Source: Cytophagales bacterium (GTDB lineage: Bacteria > Bacteroidota > Bacteroidia > Cytophagales > UBA9547). From it: 64,000 bases of DNA. Shown piece by piece: positions 1-9,273 of the stretch (the first letter of the stretch is position 1; each line of letters starts with the position of its first letter). The notes below the pieces were generated by a model. The model worked only from the letters and a program-made list of their open reading frames with translations, was not told the DNA's origin and made no database searches. The stretch spans positions 1 to 64,000 of the forward strand of contig JAAFIH010000013.1 of the NCBI GenBank assembly GCA_013297755.1, written 5' to 3'. The translations under genes and the position numbers were made by a program.

Positions 1-109
1 TTAAAAGTTATATAAAAAAAATATAAATAAAATATTTATTACTTAATTTATAATATTTAAAATAAAATAAATTGTACTATTTCTATATCTTAAAAATGAA
101 ATTTCTTAA

Positions 110-547
110 TTAAATAGTGTTGCCCTGCAATGTTTGAGGATTAAGTTTTAGTAATAGCACCTCATCCAAAATTGCTTTGCCATTTTTCTCGCTGATTTTA
201 TAGGGGGCAGTCAATACTACAATCACATAAACTGTTTGGTCTATGTTGTATTCTTTGCTACTTTTTTGCTGTTCTGCTATCAACATCAAAAAATAATGTA
301 AGAATCTATCAAAATGATGGTCGTACTCTACTCGTTGGATTTCTATACAAATCCGTTTATCTATACTTTCTGCAAATATATCTAATTCAAAATCTACGTA
401 ACCAATTTTGGGATCAAACTTCTTTTCGGTCTCAATTTTGTCAACTTCTATCTCTATACCTAAAATATCAAGTACAAAAGCCTTGAAAACTGTTATATTT
501 GTAAAGGCTTTTTTGAAAATTACTTCGTTGTCTAAGTTGCCTAGCAT
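110..547 (-). pseudogene. truncated Rpn-family PD-(D/E)XK nuclease/transposase-like gene
   Basis: The first 140 or so residues are almost identical to the N-terminal half of the neighbouring gene at 601-1407, beginning MLGNLDNEV. After LNPQTLQG the similarity stops and the frame ends three residues later. It therefore keeps the nuclease core (Asp in VDFELDIF, then the EIQ motif of IEIQRVEYD) but lacks the C-terminal half and the helix-turn-helix-like tail. I chose the start at 547 by comparison with the paralogue; an upstream in-frame Met exists at 577. The gene ends exactly where the direct duplication ends, so it looks like a by-product of that duplication. Family members (RpnA-E) are recombination-promoting nucleases. 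Whether this fragment makes a stable protein is unknown. Confidence 0.7.
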
Positions 548-713
548 GTTAATAGTTTGTTTTTTATTACAATACAAAGTTAAAAAAAAGTGGCATAATT
601 TTATTGTTTTTCGTTGCGTAACTTTTCTATTTGCTTACGTTCTAAGCCTGTTCCTTTTGCAATGGTATTATCATCTAAACCAATAGAAATAAAGTTTTTA
701 GCAATTTCGATTT
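123..713. repeat. direct duplication, left copy
   Basis: This stretch matches 983-1572 at an offset of about 860 bases with few differences. It holds the 5' half of one Rpn gene, the spacer, and the 3' end of the next gene (tail module AKNFISIGLDDNTIA). Confidence 0.85.
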
Positions 714-1407
714 TTTCTGACATTCTCTCTTTTGTCAAAACAATTTTTGATGCTTCTTTATTTTTTGCCTGTGTTCGTTCTTCTGGCGTTAAATTTTCAA
801 AACTTATCAACTCTACTGCTTTTTTTATCCCTACATTTTTTGTGTTCAAAACAGGTCTCTCTGGACTATGGATAGATTGATAAATTAAATCTAGCCAATC
901 TCTTATCTGTTTGGGCGTTTCTTCGTTGGGATGGTTGGGATTTAAACATACAAATTGATGGCCATACAAATCTCTCACTTCTCCCTGCAATGTTTGAGGA
1001 TTAAGTTTTAGTAATAGAACCTCATCCAAAACTGCTTTGCCATTTTTCTCGCTGATTTTATAGGGGGCAGTCAATACTACAATAACATAAACTGTTTGGT
1101 CTATGTTGTATTCTTTGCTACTTTTTTGCTGTTCTGCTATCAACATCAAAAAATAATGTAAAAATCTATCAAAATGATGGTCGTACTCTACTCGTTGGAT
1201 TTCTATACAAATCCGTTTATCTATACTTTCTGCAAATATATCTAGTTCAAAATCTACGTAACCAATTTTAGGATCAAACTTCTTTTCTGTTTCAATTTTG
1301 TCCACTTCTATTTCTATACCTAAAATATCAAGGACAAAAGCCTTGAAAACGGTTATATTTGTAAAGGCTTTTTTGAAAATTACTTCGTTGTCTAAGTTGC
1401 CCAGCAT
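601..1407 (-). CDS. Rpn family PD-(D/E)XK nuclease / transposase-like protein
   Basis: 268 residues, intact. The N-terminal half carries the PD-(D/E)XK core of the Rpn/YhgA-type family: an acidic residue in VDFELDIFAES followed by the E-x-Q motif in ICIEIQRVEYDHHFDRF, where E-x-Q replaces the usual E-x-K. The C-terminal tail (about residues 232-268, IEIAKNFISIGLDDNTIA...) reads like a short helix-turn-helix and is shared almost unchanged with the gene at 1463-2389. Known members are metal-dependent endonucleases that stimulate RecA-independent recombination. It sits in a cluster of three related genes on the same strand, typical for these multi-copy, fast-evolving genes. The start at 1407 is an ATG beginning MLGNLDNEV. 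Confidence 0.8.
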   Translation of the reverse strand: MLGNLDNEVIFKKAFTNITVFKAFVLDILGIEIEVDKIETEKKFDPKIGYVDFELDIFAESIDKRICIEIQRVEYDHHFDRFLHYFLMLIAEQQKSSKEYNIDQTVYVIVVLTAPYKISEKNGKAVLDEVLLLKLNPQTLQGEVRDLYGHQFVCLNPNHPNEETPKQIRDWLDLIYQSIHSPERPVLNTKNVGIKKAVELISFENLTPEERTQAKNKEASKIVLTKERMSEKIEIAKNFISIGLDDNTIAKGTGLERKQIEKLRNEKQ

Positions 1408-1572
1408 GTTAATAGTTTGTTTTTCTACAATACAAAGTTAAAAAAAAGTGGCATAGTTTTTATTATTTTTCGTTGCGTAACTTTTCTATTTGCTTAAGTT
1501 CTAAGCCCGTTCCTGTTGCAATGGTATTATCATCTAAACCAATAGAAATAAAGTTTTTAGCAATTTCGATTT
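983..1572. repeat. direct duplication, right copy
   Basis: Partner of 123-713. It starts inside the gene at 601-1407 and ends inside the 3' end of the gene at 1463-2389. The two copies differ at scattered single bases, so the duplication is not brand new. Confidence 0.85.
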
Positions 1573-2389
1573 GTTTATTTAGTTCACCTTGTTCATGTGC
1601 TTTTTCTATTGCCTCTTTCATAAAGGCATTTTGGTCAAACCAAAACTTTTGTTGGGATTCATAATATCTTTTTTCTTGCTCATCAAGATACATGACTTCT
1701 AATTGCAAGTTGGCTTTGCTTATTTCTTCAATTTCTGCCAATTCTTTTGGCAATGTCTTTTTGTTGTACTTGTGAGCATTATTTAGAAAAGTTATCCACC
1801 TTTCTAAAGTTGTTTTTACATTTTGAAGTTCGCCTTTATACTTTTTGAGTTCTATAAAATATAAGTCCAAATAGTCCAAATCCTTGTGTGTTTCATTCGT
1901 TTCCACATCTTTCAGCATAAAACAACGCTGATACTTTTTATCAGGAAAAAAATTGAAGTCCATTAAACTTATCACAATACATTTTTTCAGTCCTGAGTAG
2001 CCCAATTTACCTTGTTGTTCGAGGTCTGCTAATTTTTCTAATTCTGAAATTTGTTCAGTAGCCGTAGGTAAATCATTGATATAATCTAACTGTGAGCCAA
2101 ACATTTTTGCCCAATAAAACAAGGTACGTCTGCCATAAAAGTCTGTACCTTTTATTTGCATTTCTATGTCGTAAAAAACACCATTTTCATCTTGGGCTTT
2201 GATATCCAAAATGGTTAGTTTACCTTCTGCATAGTCTGATACATTATATGGATTTTTTATTTCTACTTCTGTAATCTGTTGATTATCAGGCAGAACTGCG
2301 TTAATCAAAGATTTAAGAATGTCTTTGTTTTCCTCAGAACCAAAAAGTTTCTTGAAAACTAAGTCTATTTTAGGATTTACTTTGCTCAT
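1463..2389 (-). CDS. Rpn family PD-(D/E)XK nuclease / transposase-like protein
   Basis: 308 residues from the ATG at 2389 (a GTG lies one codon upstream). It opens with KVNPKIDLVFKKLFGSEENK, the standard start of this family. The nuclease core follows: Asp in LTILDIKAQ and the E-x-Q motif in YDIEMQIKGT, then the YWAKMFGSQL helix. Residues 260-308 contain a charged coiled region and the same tail module as the gene at 601-1407. The rest of the protein is clearly diverged from that neighbour, so only the tail and the nuclease fold are shared. Likely role is a DNA endonuclease of mobile or recombination type; the natural target is unknown. Confidence 0.8.
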   Translation of the reverse strand: MSKVNPKIDLVFKKLFGSEENKDILKSLINAVLPDNQQITEVEIKNPYNVSDYAEGKLTILDIKAQDENGVFYDIEMQIKGTDFYGRRTLFYWAKMFGSQLDYINDLPTATEQISELEKLADLEQQGKLGYSGLKKCIVISLMDFNFFPDKKYQRCFMLKDVETNETHKDLDYLDLYFIELKKYKGELQNVKTTLERWITFLNNAHKYNKKTLPKELAEIEEISKANLQLEVMYLDEQEKRYYESQQKFWFDQNAFMKEAIEKAHEQGELNKQIEIAKNFISIGLDDNTIATGTGLELKQIEKLRNEK

Positions 2390-2669
2390 CACATTTTAAG
2401 GTTTTGTTGTGTAGCAAAGCTACAAAATTTTTTACCAAATTTCTTGTTTACAATTTTTTTATACAGTCAGCATACAAGTTAGCATTGCAACCATTTAACT
2501 ATCCAAAACACTAGCAATTCCAAAATATAAAAGTAAAAATATTACATAATGATTAAAAACATCATTTCTTTACAATTCGTCTGTCGTATTGCTAAGTTTT
2601 AAATAGTAATTGAAAGGGGTCGAAAAGCATGGACTTTATATTAAAAACAGTAATTTTATCATTTATCAA

Positions 2670-3770
2670 TTATGTTTTAAGAAGAGTATGTTTTGCCTTA
2701 TTTTTTTTATAATTTAAAAATTCATTAATAAAGTGAGATATTATCGTAAAAACAAAAATGAGCACAAAGAAAGTTATGTAGTTACATTTGTTAAACCCAA
2801 ATATTGGAATACTCCAATTAATAAGAATCCATTGTGAGAAGTAAATGGTCGTTACACCACCACTCCATTTGAAAAGTAATTCAAAAATATTGTTCATTGG
2901 CAAAATATCTATAATTAATTTGGTAATATAAATCCACAAAACAACAAACCCACACATATAAATCATTGCTCCTTGGCGGCTATGGTAGTAGTCGTTGAAA
3001 TGATAGTCAAAGTTAAAACATGAAATACCAAGACCAATAAATAAAACCAAAACACCAATAATACCAAATTGCTTAAAAGTAAGATTTTGATTTGTAGAAT
3101 TTTTCATAGTTTCGCCAAGATACATTCCCATCAAAGGAAATGTAAGCCAAGGAAATACTGGAAAAGAAATTCTATTTGAAATTATACCAAATCCAACAGG
3201 TTGGTCTCCCCAAAATAAATCTAAAAAGAAATCTATTATAGGAATGTTAACGTGTATACCCCAAAAAAATGGCGAAACCATACTTATCAAAAAAGCCATC
3301 AACAATATAGTATTTTTATTGATTTTCAATTCCTGTATAATAGCCATTATCATTAAAGCTAAACCAGCAAATTGCAAAATATCTACATCAGTCAAAAGGG
3401 TATATTCATTAATTTTATCAGTAGGAAAAGAATTTAAAAAATCTAGTTTTAAATAAGAAGATACCATAAATGGAATAACTCCTCTGAAGATATTCAAGAT
3501 ATATCCTGATAAAAATATTAAAAATCCACGCCATAATTTAGGTTTTAATCCTGATTTTTTGGAATAGATAAATGAAAATCCCATCAAAGTCATAAAAACG
3601 GGTGCGGCAGGTGTGCTACCAAGAAATTCTATTAATTGCCCGAAAATGGAATTTTTGACATCTGCATTTCCAAAAACTTCGAGCGTGTGCACAGAAATCA
3701 TAAAAAGTACTGCCAAGCCTCTGGCTAGGTCTATAGACAAAAGTCTGTTGTTTTGAGTGATTATATTCAT
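2670..3770 (-). CDS. multi-pass membrane acyltransferase (heparan-alpha-glucosaminide N-acetyltransferase / DUF1624-like)
   Basis: About 366 residues from MNIITQNNR at 3770; a longer frame to 3821 exists but lacks family support. The N-terminal signature RLLSIDLARGLAVLFMISVHTLEVF is that of membrane acyltransferases related to DUF1624/HGSNAT proteins, with the His that usually takes part in acyl transfer. At least nine hydrophobic segments follow (for example around FGIIGVLVLFIGLGISCF and NYITFFVLIFVFTIISHFI). The acceptor molecule cannot be told from sequence; family members modify sugars or other polar heads. The gene follows a Crp-like regulator on the same strand by about 70 bases, which could suggest joint expression. 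Confidence 0.65.
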   Translation of the reverse strand: MNIITQNNRLLSIDLARGLAVLFMISVHTLEVFGNADVKNSIFGQLIEFLGSTPAAPVFMTLMGFSFIYSKKSGLKPKLWRGFLIFLSGYILNIFRGVIPFMVSSYLKLDFLNSFPTDKINEYTLLTDVDILQFAGLALMIMAIIQELKINKNTILLMAFLISMVSPFFWGIHVNIPIIDFFLDLFWGDQPVGFGIISNRISFPVFPWLTFPLMGMYLGETMKNSTNQNLTFKQFGIIGVLVLFIGLGISCFNFDYHFNDYYHSRQGAMIYMCGFVVLWIYITKLIIDILPMNNIFELLFKWSGGVTTIYFSQWILINWSIPIFGFNKCNYITFFVLIFVFTIISHFINEFLNYKKNKAKHTLLKT

Positions 3771-3840
3771 ATTCAATAATTTTTTAGAATGCAAAATTGC
3801 AAAGCCAGAAACGTATTTCATTTGATATATGTCACAAAAA

Positions 3841-4410
3841 TCATTTAGCTCTCAATCTGCTTAGTGTTTCTCTTGATATACCAAGATATGATGCTATATA
3901 GGTGAGCGGAATGCGTTGAAAAAGTTTTGGTTCTTTGTCTAGCAACAATACATATCTATCCATAGAACTCAGCATTTGTGAAGAAAAAGCTTTATCTTCC
4001 AAAAATAAGGCATAATCTTCTATAATAGCGTTTACAAAATTGGCAATTTGAATATTTGTAAACATCAAAGGTTTAATTTTTTTGAAATTAATAGCTATCA
4101 AGGTACTATTCTCGAGTAGTTCTATTGTTTCTCTAGAGGGTTTATCCTTAAAGTTATTTAATGAACCAACCATTTCATTTTCCATTGCAAACCAAGTATT
4201 TACTTCTATACCGTCTTTGAGGTAATAACTTCTTACAGCACCTTTAATTACAAAATAAGCAAAGTCATGGTATTGATTTTCTTTGATTAGTATATGCTTT
4301 TTGTCCAAATTTAAGACTGACAAATGAGTGCATATTTCAGCTTTTGTCTGTTCAGTTAATTGTTGGTTAATTGAAAAATAGTTTATAAATGTTTTAAATA
4401 AAATGTTCAT
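3841..4410 (-). CDS. Crp/Fnr family transcriptional regulator
   Basis: 189 residues. An N-terminal cyclic-nucleotide-binding-type beta barrel runs over roughly residues 20-120 (ILIKENQYHDFAYFVIKGAVRSYY), followed by a long dimer helix and a short C-terminal helix-turn-helix (IPLTYIASYLGISRETLSRLRAK, 167-189). The barrel lacks the RxS/T phosphate-binding signature, so cAMP binding is doubtful; many Bacteroidota proteins of this size are small-molecule or redox independent variants. It ends at the recognition helix, as usual for this subfamily. Neighbours are an acyltransferase and an SMR exporter, either of which might be a target. Confidence 0.8.
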   Translation of the reverse strand: MNILFKTFINYFSINQQLTEQTKAEICTHLSVLNLDKKHILIKENQYHDFAYFVIKGAVRSYYLKDGIEVNTWFAMENEMVGSLNNFKDKPSRETIELLENSTLIAINFKKIKPLMFTNIQIANFVNAIIEDYALFLEDKAFSSQMLSSMDRYVLLLDKEPKLFQRIPLTYIASYLGISRETLSRLRAK

Positions 4411-4532
4411 TTGAAAATGTAAGATCTTTATATTAATTGTTTAAGCGTACTTTGAAACATTATATTATCTAATCAATTCAAAACAATGCAAATAATGGTT
4501 TTAAAAGCAAAATTTAGATTTAGCACCAAAAT

Positions 4533-4853
4533 TTAATGAAATACTTTTAACCCAATAATTCCTGTTACAATTAAAAATACAGAAAGCATTCGCCAAATAC
4601 TTGAGGAATCATTAAATAAAAAAATACCAACCGTTAGAGTACCTACAGCACCAATACCAGTCCAAACTGCATATGCGGTTCCTATGGGAATTGTTTTTTG
4701 AGCAAGCCAAAGTAAATAACCACTTACAGCCATCGAAATTACTGAAATAATTAACCCCCAAACTTTAAAACTTGCATTTGTTTGAGATAATTTTAACCCA
4801 AGAGGCCAACCAATTTCAAAAATACCTGCTAACAATAATAATATCCAATTCAT
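4533..4853 (-). CDS. SMR family exporter, Gdx/SugE type (guanidinium exporter)
   Basis: 106 residues with four membrane helices. The motif IPIGTAYAVWTGIGAVG and the early Glu in LLLLAGIFEIGWPLGLK are those of the Gdx/SugE branch, which exports guanidinium in antiport with protons as an antiparallel dimer. EmrE-type polyaromatic exporters differ at these positions. The ATG at 4853 fits the family length of about 105. I looked for a guanidine riboswitch in the 379 bases upstream and found nothing convincing. Confidence 0.85.
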   Translation of the reverse strand: MNWILLLLAGIFEIGWPLGLKLSQTNASFKVWGLIISVISMAVSGYLLWLAQKTIPIGTAYAVWTGIGAVGTLTVGIFLFNDSSSIWRMLSVFLIVTGIIGLKVFH

Positions 4854-5232
4854 TTAAAAACTAAATTTAATATGATTTTTTTTGGTTTATGTAGTCATCC
4901 AACTTTTGATTATAACCCTTTTTCACACCCTTACACAATATTAATCCCTTTTATTTAACATACAAATCTATTCAATAAATTTTCAATAACTTACTTTTAA
5001 ATCCATTATGCTTATTGCTTTTTTTGAGTTTATTTTCAAGTGATATTGCAGAATAGAAATCTAATATTGGTTTAAAAAAACCCAAGAATCTACTAAATTT
5101 GGTATTTAGTCAAGCTAGTTTTATATAATTTTTACTCAAATGAAAGGCTTGTTCAATTATAACTTGTCTTTGTACAATGATATACACATTGTATTAAAAT
5201 TACTAATAAATAAACATAGCTATATTTTTGGA
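4854..5232. other. intergenic stretch without a recognised gene
   Basis: 379 AT-rich bases between two genes of the same strand. No reading frame with coding character, no riboswitch and no clear terminator were seen. Confidence 0.6.
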
Positions 5233-6684
5233 CTAGGCTACATGTAAGATTTTGTCGTAATTGATTTTTAAAAAATCGCTTTTTGGGCTTTCGCAAGTGG
5301 GGCAGCAGTAATCGTGGGGCAAATCGGCAAAAGCTGTTCCTTTAGATATATTTTGCATATTATCGCCATACCGCTCGTCATATACCGTAAAACAACTGTT
5401 ACACTGATACAAATCTAGGTCTAGTTGTTCGGTTTGTTTTCTAGTTTCTGTAGTTTTATTTATCGAAAAACTTACTTGTAGTTCGTTGAGCGAATTATAA
5501 AACTTCTTACTCAATTCTAGTAATTTTTCTGATAATTGTTTTTTATAAACTCCGCTAGCAAATAGATTTCTATTTGGATTATTAGGATTAAAATTATCTG
5601 TATAATAAATGTCAAAAGAGGGCAAACTGTTGGTACCTGTATCACATTTTTCAATTATTACAGAAGCTGGTATAAATTTTCGAGCATTTAGTTTTATACC
5701 AAAAACCATACCAAATGTACGTACATCGTCTATATTAAAATTGGTAATAATTTCTTTTTTTAGTTCTATTTCTTCTGAATTTATATCATCTACTATCCAG
5801 TTGAGTTCGTTTGAGGAGTGCCTTAGATTAATGCCATGTTTGCCTAATAGTTTCTCCCATTGTATTCTTTCTCTTGATTCTATTCCTTTTACTATAAGCG
5901 TTCTCCACGGAGTTATACACAACTGACCTATATTTGTGTCATTACAAAGCCTACACAATTCATAAATAAATGGTATGGGATACAAATAATCTCTACGATA
6001 TACACCAAGCCAGTATTTATCACCATATTTTACCATGCCTTCGTAGTATGGAAAAACATAGCGAGGCACTTTCAATTCTTTTGTAATATTTTCAAATAAA
6101 AATACAGTATTTTCATTAACTATATCTATGATTTCTGAAGGATTTTTTATTTTATTATTGATATATAATTCTTCAATTTCTTTGCAAATTTTTGGAATAT
6201 CAGTGGTATAGATTAATCTATTCCATAAAACTACGTTGTCTTGCCCTTCAAAATTGAGATACAAATACCAATATTGATAAGATTGAGAGCTAATAAAATT
6301 TAATTCTCCCGAAAAAAACGGGACCAGTGTTTGCACAGAATCGCAAATATTGATTTTTAGCTTTGGTTGTGTATCAAATTGATCAAAGATATCTTTATAA
6401 ATACCTTCTGTAAGCCAGTTGTCTGGTGCCAATATACTTTCGGCTACATAAGAACTGACTATATTAGGGTAGTTATCCACATCAAGTTCAAAATCTATGT
6501 GAATATCTTTGAGTTTTTGTTGAAACGAATCTATATTGTCTTGGCTTACATTGAGATATATCTCTTGTCGTGGACCAAAATTGATGTTTTCTACTTTTTC
6601 TGAATACGCAATTTCGACTATGTCCTGCAACACTCTTGGTGTAAAAATACCACCTACTGCATTAAATTTTACAATGTGATTCAT
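5233..6684 (-). CDS. sulfite/nitrite-reductase-like protein with C-terminal rubredoxin domain
   Basis: 483 residues. The N-terminal part (VKFNAVGGIFTPRVLQDIVEIAYSEKVENINFGPRQEIYL) resembles the ferredoxin-like half-domain of siroheme sulfite and nitrite reductases. The middle has scattered Cys (ELCRLCND, QLCITPW), but I cannot find the canonical Cx5C...Cx3C siroheme/4Fe-4S ligand set, so catalysis by such a cofactor is not supported. The last 60 residues are a rubredoxin: CNSC near the start and CPTCESPKSDF at the end, the two CxxC pairs that hold one iron. Expected place is the cytoplasm, as an electron carrier or a redox enzyme using rubredoxin in cis. The partner gene is not evident nearby. 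Confidence 0.65.
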   Translation of the reverse strand: MNHIVKFNAVGGIFTPRVLQDIVEIAYSEKVENINFGPRQEIYLNVSQDNIDSFQQKLKDIHIDFELDVDNYPNIVSSYVAESILAPDNWLTEGIYKDIFDQFDTQPKLKINICDSVQTLVPFFSGELNFISSQSYQYWYLYLNFEGQDNVVLWNRLIYTTDIPKICKEIEELYINNKIKNPSEIIDIVNENTVFLFENITKELKVPRYVFPYYEGMVKYGDKYWLGVYRRDYLYPIPFIYELCRLCNDTNIGQLCITPWRTLIVKGIESRERIQWEKLLGKHGINLRHSSNELNWIVDDINSEEIELKKEIITNFNIDDVRTFGMVFGIKLNARKFIPASVIIEKCDTGTNSLPSFDIYYTDNFNPNNPNRNLFASGVYKKQLSEKLLELSKKFYNSLNELQVSFSINKTTETRKQTEQLDLDLYQCNSCFTVYDERYGDNMQNISKGTAFADLPHDYCCPTCESPKSDFLKINYDKILHVA

Positions 6685-6706
6685 GCTACATTTTTTTACC
6701 TTCTAC

Positions 6707-7231
6707 TTATTTTGACAAAGCCAAAACTGGAACATATTTTTTGGCCAAAGCAAATATGCCAAATAAAACCGAACAATAAAAAAAATCGCCCAACAAAGTA
6801 TTGGTAAAAAATGGAATAGCCAATGTATAACACTCCACAAAACCAGCCCAAGTTTTAGCATAAAAATCATAGCTTATCCATACGCCAAAATTTGTAATTA
6901 CAAAAAACAAGATGGATGAAAGCAAAGCAGATCCAAAAATTCTAAACAACGATATTTTTTGCAACATAATCTGACCTACACATACAATTACGGCCAACGA
7001 ACCATATACCCAAATCATGGTAGAATGAAAACCCAAAAACATATCGCTTATCAACATAGCTACCAAAGGCACTAAATAAGCATATATTTTTCTTTGAAAA
7101 AACGATGCTGCAAACAACCCAATGGCTGCTACTGGCGTAAAATTTGGTATGTGGGGAATCAAACGACTCAGGGCAGCTGCCAAAACCATCAAAAATACTA
7201 TTATTGCCGATTTTGATATTTTATTTTGCAT
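6707..7231 (-). CDS. DUF6580 family membrane protein (ECF-transporter S-component-like)
   Basis: 174 residues with about five hydrophobic segments. The opening LAAALSRLIPHIPNFTPVAAIGLFAASFF and the LVPLVAMLISDMFLGFH segment are typical of the DUF6580 group, which resembles substrate-binding S components of ECF vitamin importers. Substrate unknown. It lies 22 bases downstream of the start of the rubredoxin-fusion gene on the same strand, thus upstream in transcription, so the two may form one unit. No cobalamin-type riboswitch is visible upstream. Confidence 0.65.
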   Translation of the reverse strand: MQNKISKSAIIVFLMVLAAALSRLIPHIPNFTPVAAIGLFAASFFQRKIYAYLVPLVAMLISDMFLGFHSTMIWVYGSLAVIVCVGQIMLQKISLFRIFGSALLSSILFFVITNFGVWISYDFYAKTWAGFVECYTLAIPFFTNTLLGDFFYCSVLFGIFALAKKYVPVLALSK

Positions 7232-7638
7232 ATTATTTAAAACTTAAATTCTATATTTTTTGATTTTTCGATTCTGTTGCAAAGTAAACATTTTTTCAAA
7301 TACTTTAATAAAATAATCCCATACTTATTTATCCTCAAATCTGCTGCCTTTATTATTATTATTAAATATTTATTTAAAAAAATTTTATTATTATAATAAC
7401 TACGTGGATAACTGCATAACTTTTTGTCCCATGTTATACATTTTTTATCAACTTCAAAATCTTAGCTGTGTGGCTTTCAAAGCACATTTATTTTTGTTTT
7501 TATGTTTGATGTATATCTTTGTTGTGGAATAATTCGTTGGGTATAACTTTTAGTAAATTGATTATGTTTTTATAAATCGTATACATTATCAACTTTTAAT
7601 GTTTTTCATTATTTCTATTCATTTTTGTTCACATTATT
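7232..7638. other. intergenic region with DnaA-box-like 9-mers (weak origin candidate)
   Basis: 407 AT-rich bases without a coding frame. Two 8-of-9 matches to the DnaA box TTATCCACA occur: TTATCCTCA at 7329-7337 and, on the other strand, the complement of CGTGGATAA at 7404-7412. Three 7-of-9 matches follow (7445-7453 and 7586-7594 TTATCAACT, 7625-7633 TTGTTCACA). In such AT-rich DNA weaker matches arise by chance. The location 1.6 kb from mnmG and 3.5 kb from parS-like sites is what makes the region worth noting. Confidence 0.25.
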
Positions 7639-9273
7639 TTAAAAGTCAATGTTTATATCTTCTAAGTCCCAGTTGGTTTTTACCTCCAATACATTTTTGA
7701 AAAGGTAGCTTTTTTCTGGTTTTGTATTGTTTTTGTAATGTCCAGGGTTCCAATAGCCATCTTCGTTTTCGTCTATCCAAGCCAAAATACTGTACTTTCC
7801 ATTAGGTATATTACTAAGTCTAAATTTATTATTATTAAATGTTTTAAAATAGGTTTTGCCTTTATCATCTAATACTTCTATAAAGTAATTTTTGTATTTG
7901 GTATTAATTATAAATGATACAAAATTGTTTTCTTCTATTTTTTTATCTTTTTTAGGCTTAAATATGACTTCTAATTTGCTATTTGTATCTTTTTTTACAG
8001 AATAAAAAGCCTTGTTTTCTACACAAAACTTTAATTCTTTTTTAGGTTTTATTTTTGGTCTAGTATAATAATTAAGTGTGGTTTTTTCATTATTCCATTT
8101 TATATCTTTTTCTGTAATTTTTACTTTTTCTGTACTATCTATTATGATGTATAATTTATTAAAATTTGTTGCTATTACTGGATCGGTAAATTTGATGGTG
8201 TAGTTTATACTATCTTCCAAAGATTGTTCTTCGTTGTTTTTATTAACTATAATATTTTTAGTATGTTTTATTTTGCTAGTATCTGTTCGTAAGACTTTTA
8301 CCAAAATAGTGGTATCGTTATAGCTACTATCTTTGAGGTATATTTTTATGGGTATGCTATCTTTATCAAATATGTTTTTGTAAATGGTAATTTCTTTTTT
8401 GTTATCGGCCATTTTGTATATTACTGTACTATCTACATCTATTTTATATTCTTTTATAGGATTATCTAGCTTTATTAATATTTCAGCATCGTCTTTTATT
8501 GATAATATGCTTGGTTTTGTTATATCGTTTTGGGATAATTCTAGTGCAATTTTTTCTTCTATATTTTCATTAACAATAATGGTGTTTTGGAGAAAGCCAA
8601 GTTTTTCTTTTTTGCTTTCGTATACCATGTTCTTGTTTTTATCATCAAAGGCTATAATTTTGTAAATGCTTGGTTTTATAAAATCAATAAAAAATGCTCC
8701 TTTTTTGTCTGTAAATCCGTAGTAATCAGGCTTTTGTGTCTCTATGTTTAAAGTATCACTATTGGTGTAGAGTGCGATAAAAATATTTTTTAGGGTATCT
8801 CTACTGTACGCATCAACTACAAAGCCTGCAATTTTGGCTGTATCTATTCTATCACAGTTGCTAAATATAAATTTGTTTGCTTTTAGTATATTTCCTTCAT
8901 TAGCATCTTTGATACCATCTCCTAAATAAATACTATATGTTTTGCAATTTTTATTTAAGAATGTTGTTTTAGGAAATTTTATTACAAGCTGATTATTGTC
9001 TGCATTTGTTTCTATTTCGCCCTCAATTTTAGGATTAATGATAAGATGATTTTTTAGGTCTTTAATATCTATTCTTTCGTTAAAATAAAAAGTAACAGTA
9101 TTTTTTTTAACATTTGTATCGTAGTTTTTTGGCTTTGTATCTACAATATTTGGTGGTATAATATCTTTTTTGCCTCCTTGAGGTGGACTTATACTGGCAC
9201 AATCATACATCAACATACCTATTGTTGTACTTACTAAGTAGGTGTATATTTTCTTAATCTTAATTTTTTTCAC
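7639..9273 (-). CDS. lipoprotein with N-terminal Ig-like (SbsA/Big_5-type) domain
   Basis: 544 residues, starting at a GTG that directly follows the mnmG stop codon. The signal peptide is followed by Cys25 in MYDCASISPPQGGKKDIIPP, the lipidation Cys plus a Pro/Gly-rich stretch that is a hallmark of a widespread Bacteroidota lipoprotein family. Residues about 40-135 form the Ig-like domain (NIVDTKPKNYDTNVKKNTVTFYFNERID). Further beta-rich segments follow and a C-terminal region, YSILAWIDENEDGYWNPGHY, that looks like a second beta domain. Probably outer-membrane anchored; function unknown. Head-to-tail contact with mnmG suggests translational coupling. Confidence 0.75.
   Translation of the reverse strand: MKKIKIKKIYTYLVSTTIGMLMYDCASISPPQGGKKDIIPPNIVDTKPKNYDTNVKKNTVTFYFNERIDIKDLKNHLIINPKIEGEIETNADNNQLVIKFPKTTFLNKNCKTYSIYLGDGIKDANEGNILKANKFIFSNCDRIDTAKIAGFVVDAYSRDTLKNIFIALYTNSDTLNIETQKPDYYGFTDKKGAFFIDFIKPSIYKIIAFDDKNKNMVYESKKEKLGFLQNTIIVNENIEEKIALELSQNDITKPSILSIKDDAEILIKLDNPIKEYKIDVDSTVIYKMADNKKEITIYKNIFDKDSIPIKIYLKDSSYNDTTILVKVLRTDTSKIKHTKNIIVNKNNEEQSLEDSINYTIKFTDPVIATNFNKLYIIIDSTEKVKITEKDIKWNNEKTTLNYYTRPKIKPKKELKFCVENKAFYSVKKDTNSKLEVIFKPKKDKKIEENNFVSFIINTKYKNYFIEVLDDKGKTYFKTFNNNKFRLSNIPNGKYSILAWIDENEDGYWNPGHYKNNTKPEKSYLFKNVLEVKTNWDLEDINIDF

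Noticed and set aside
4854-5232. Guanidine riboswitch upstream of the Gdx-type exporter
   Set aside because: No ykkC-type or ACGR-loop hairpins were found on the minus strand.
7232-7638. Cobalamin riboswitch before the DUF6580 gene
   Set aside because: Conserved B12-box-like sequence and expected helices are not visible.
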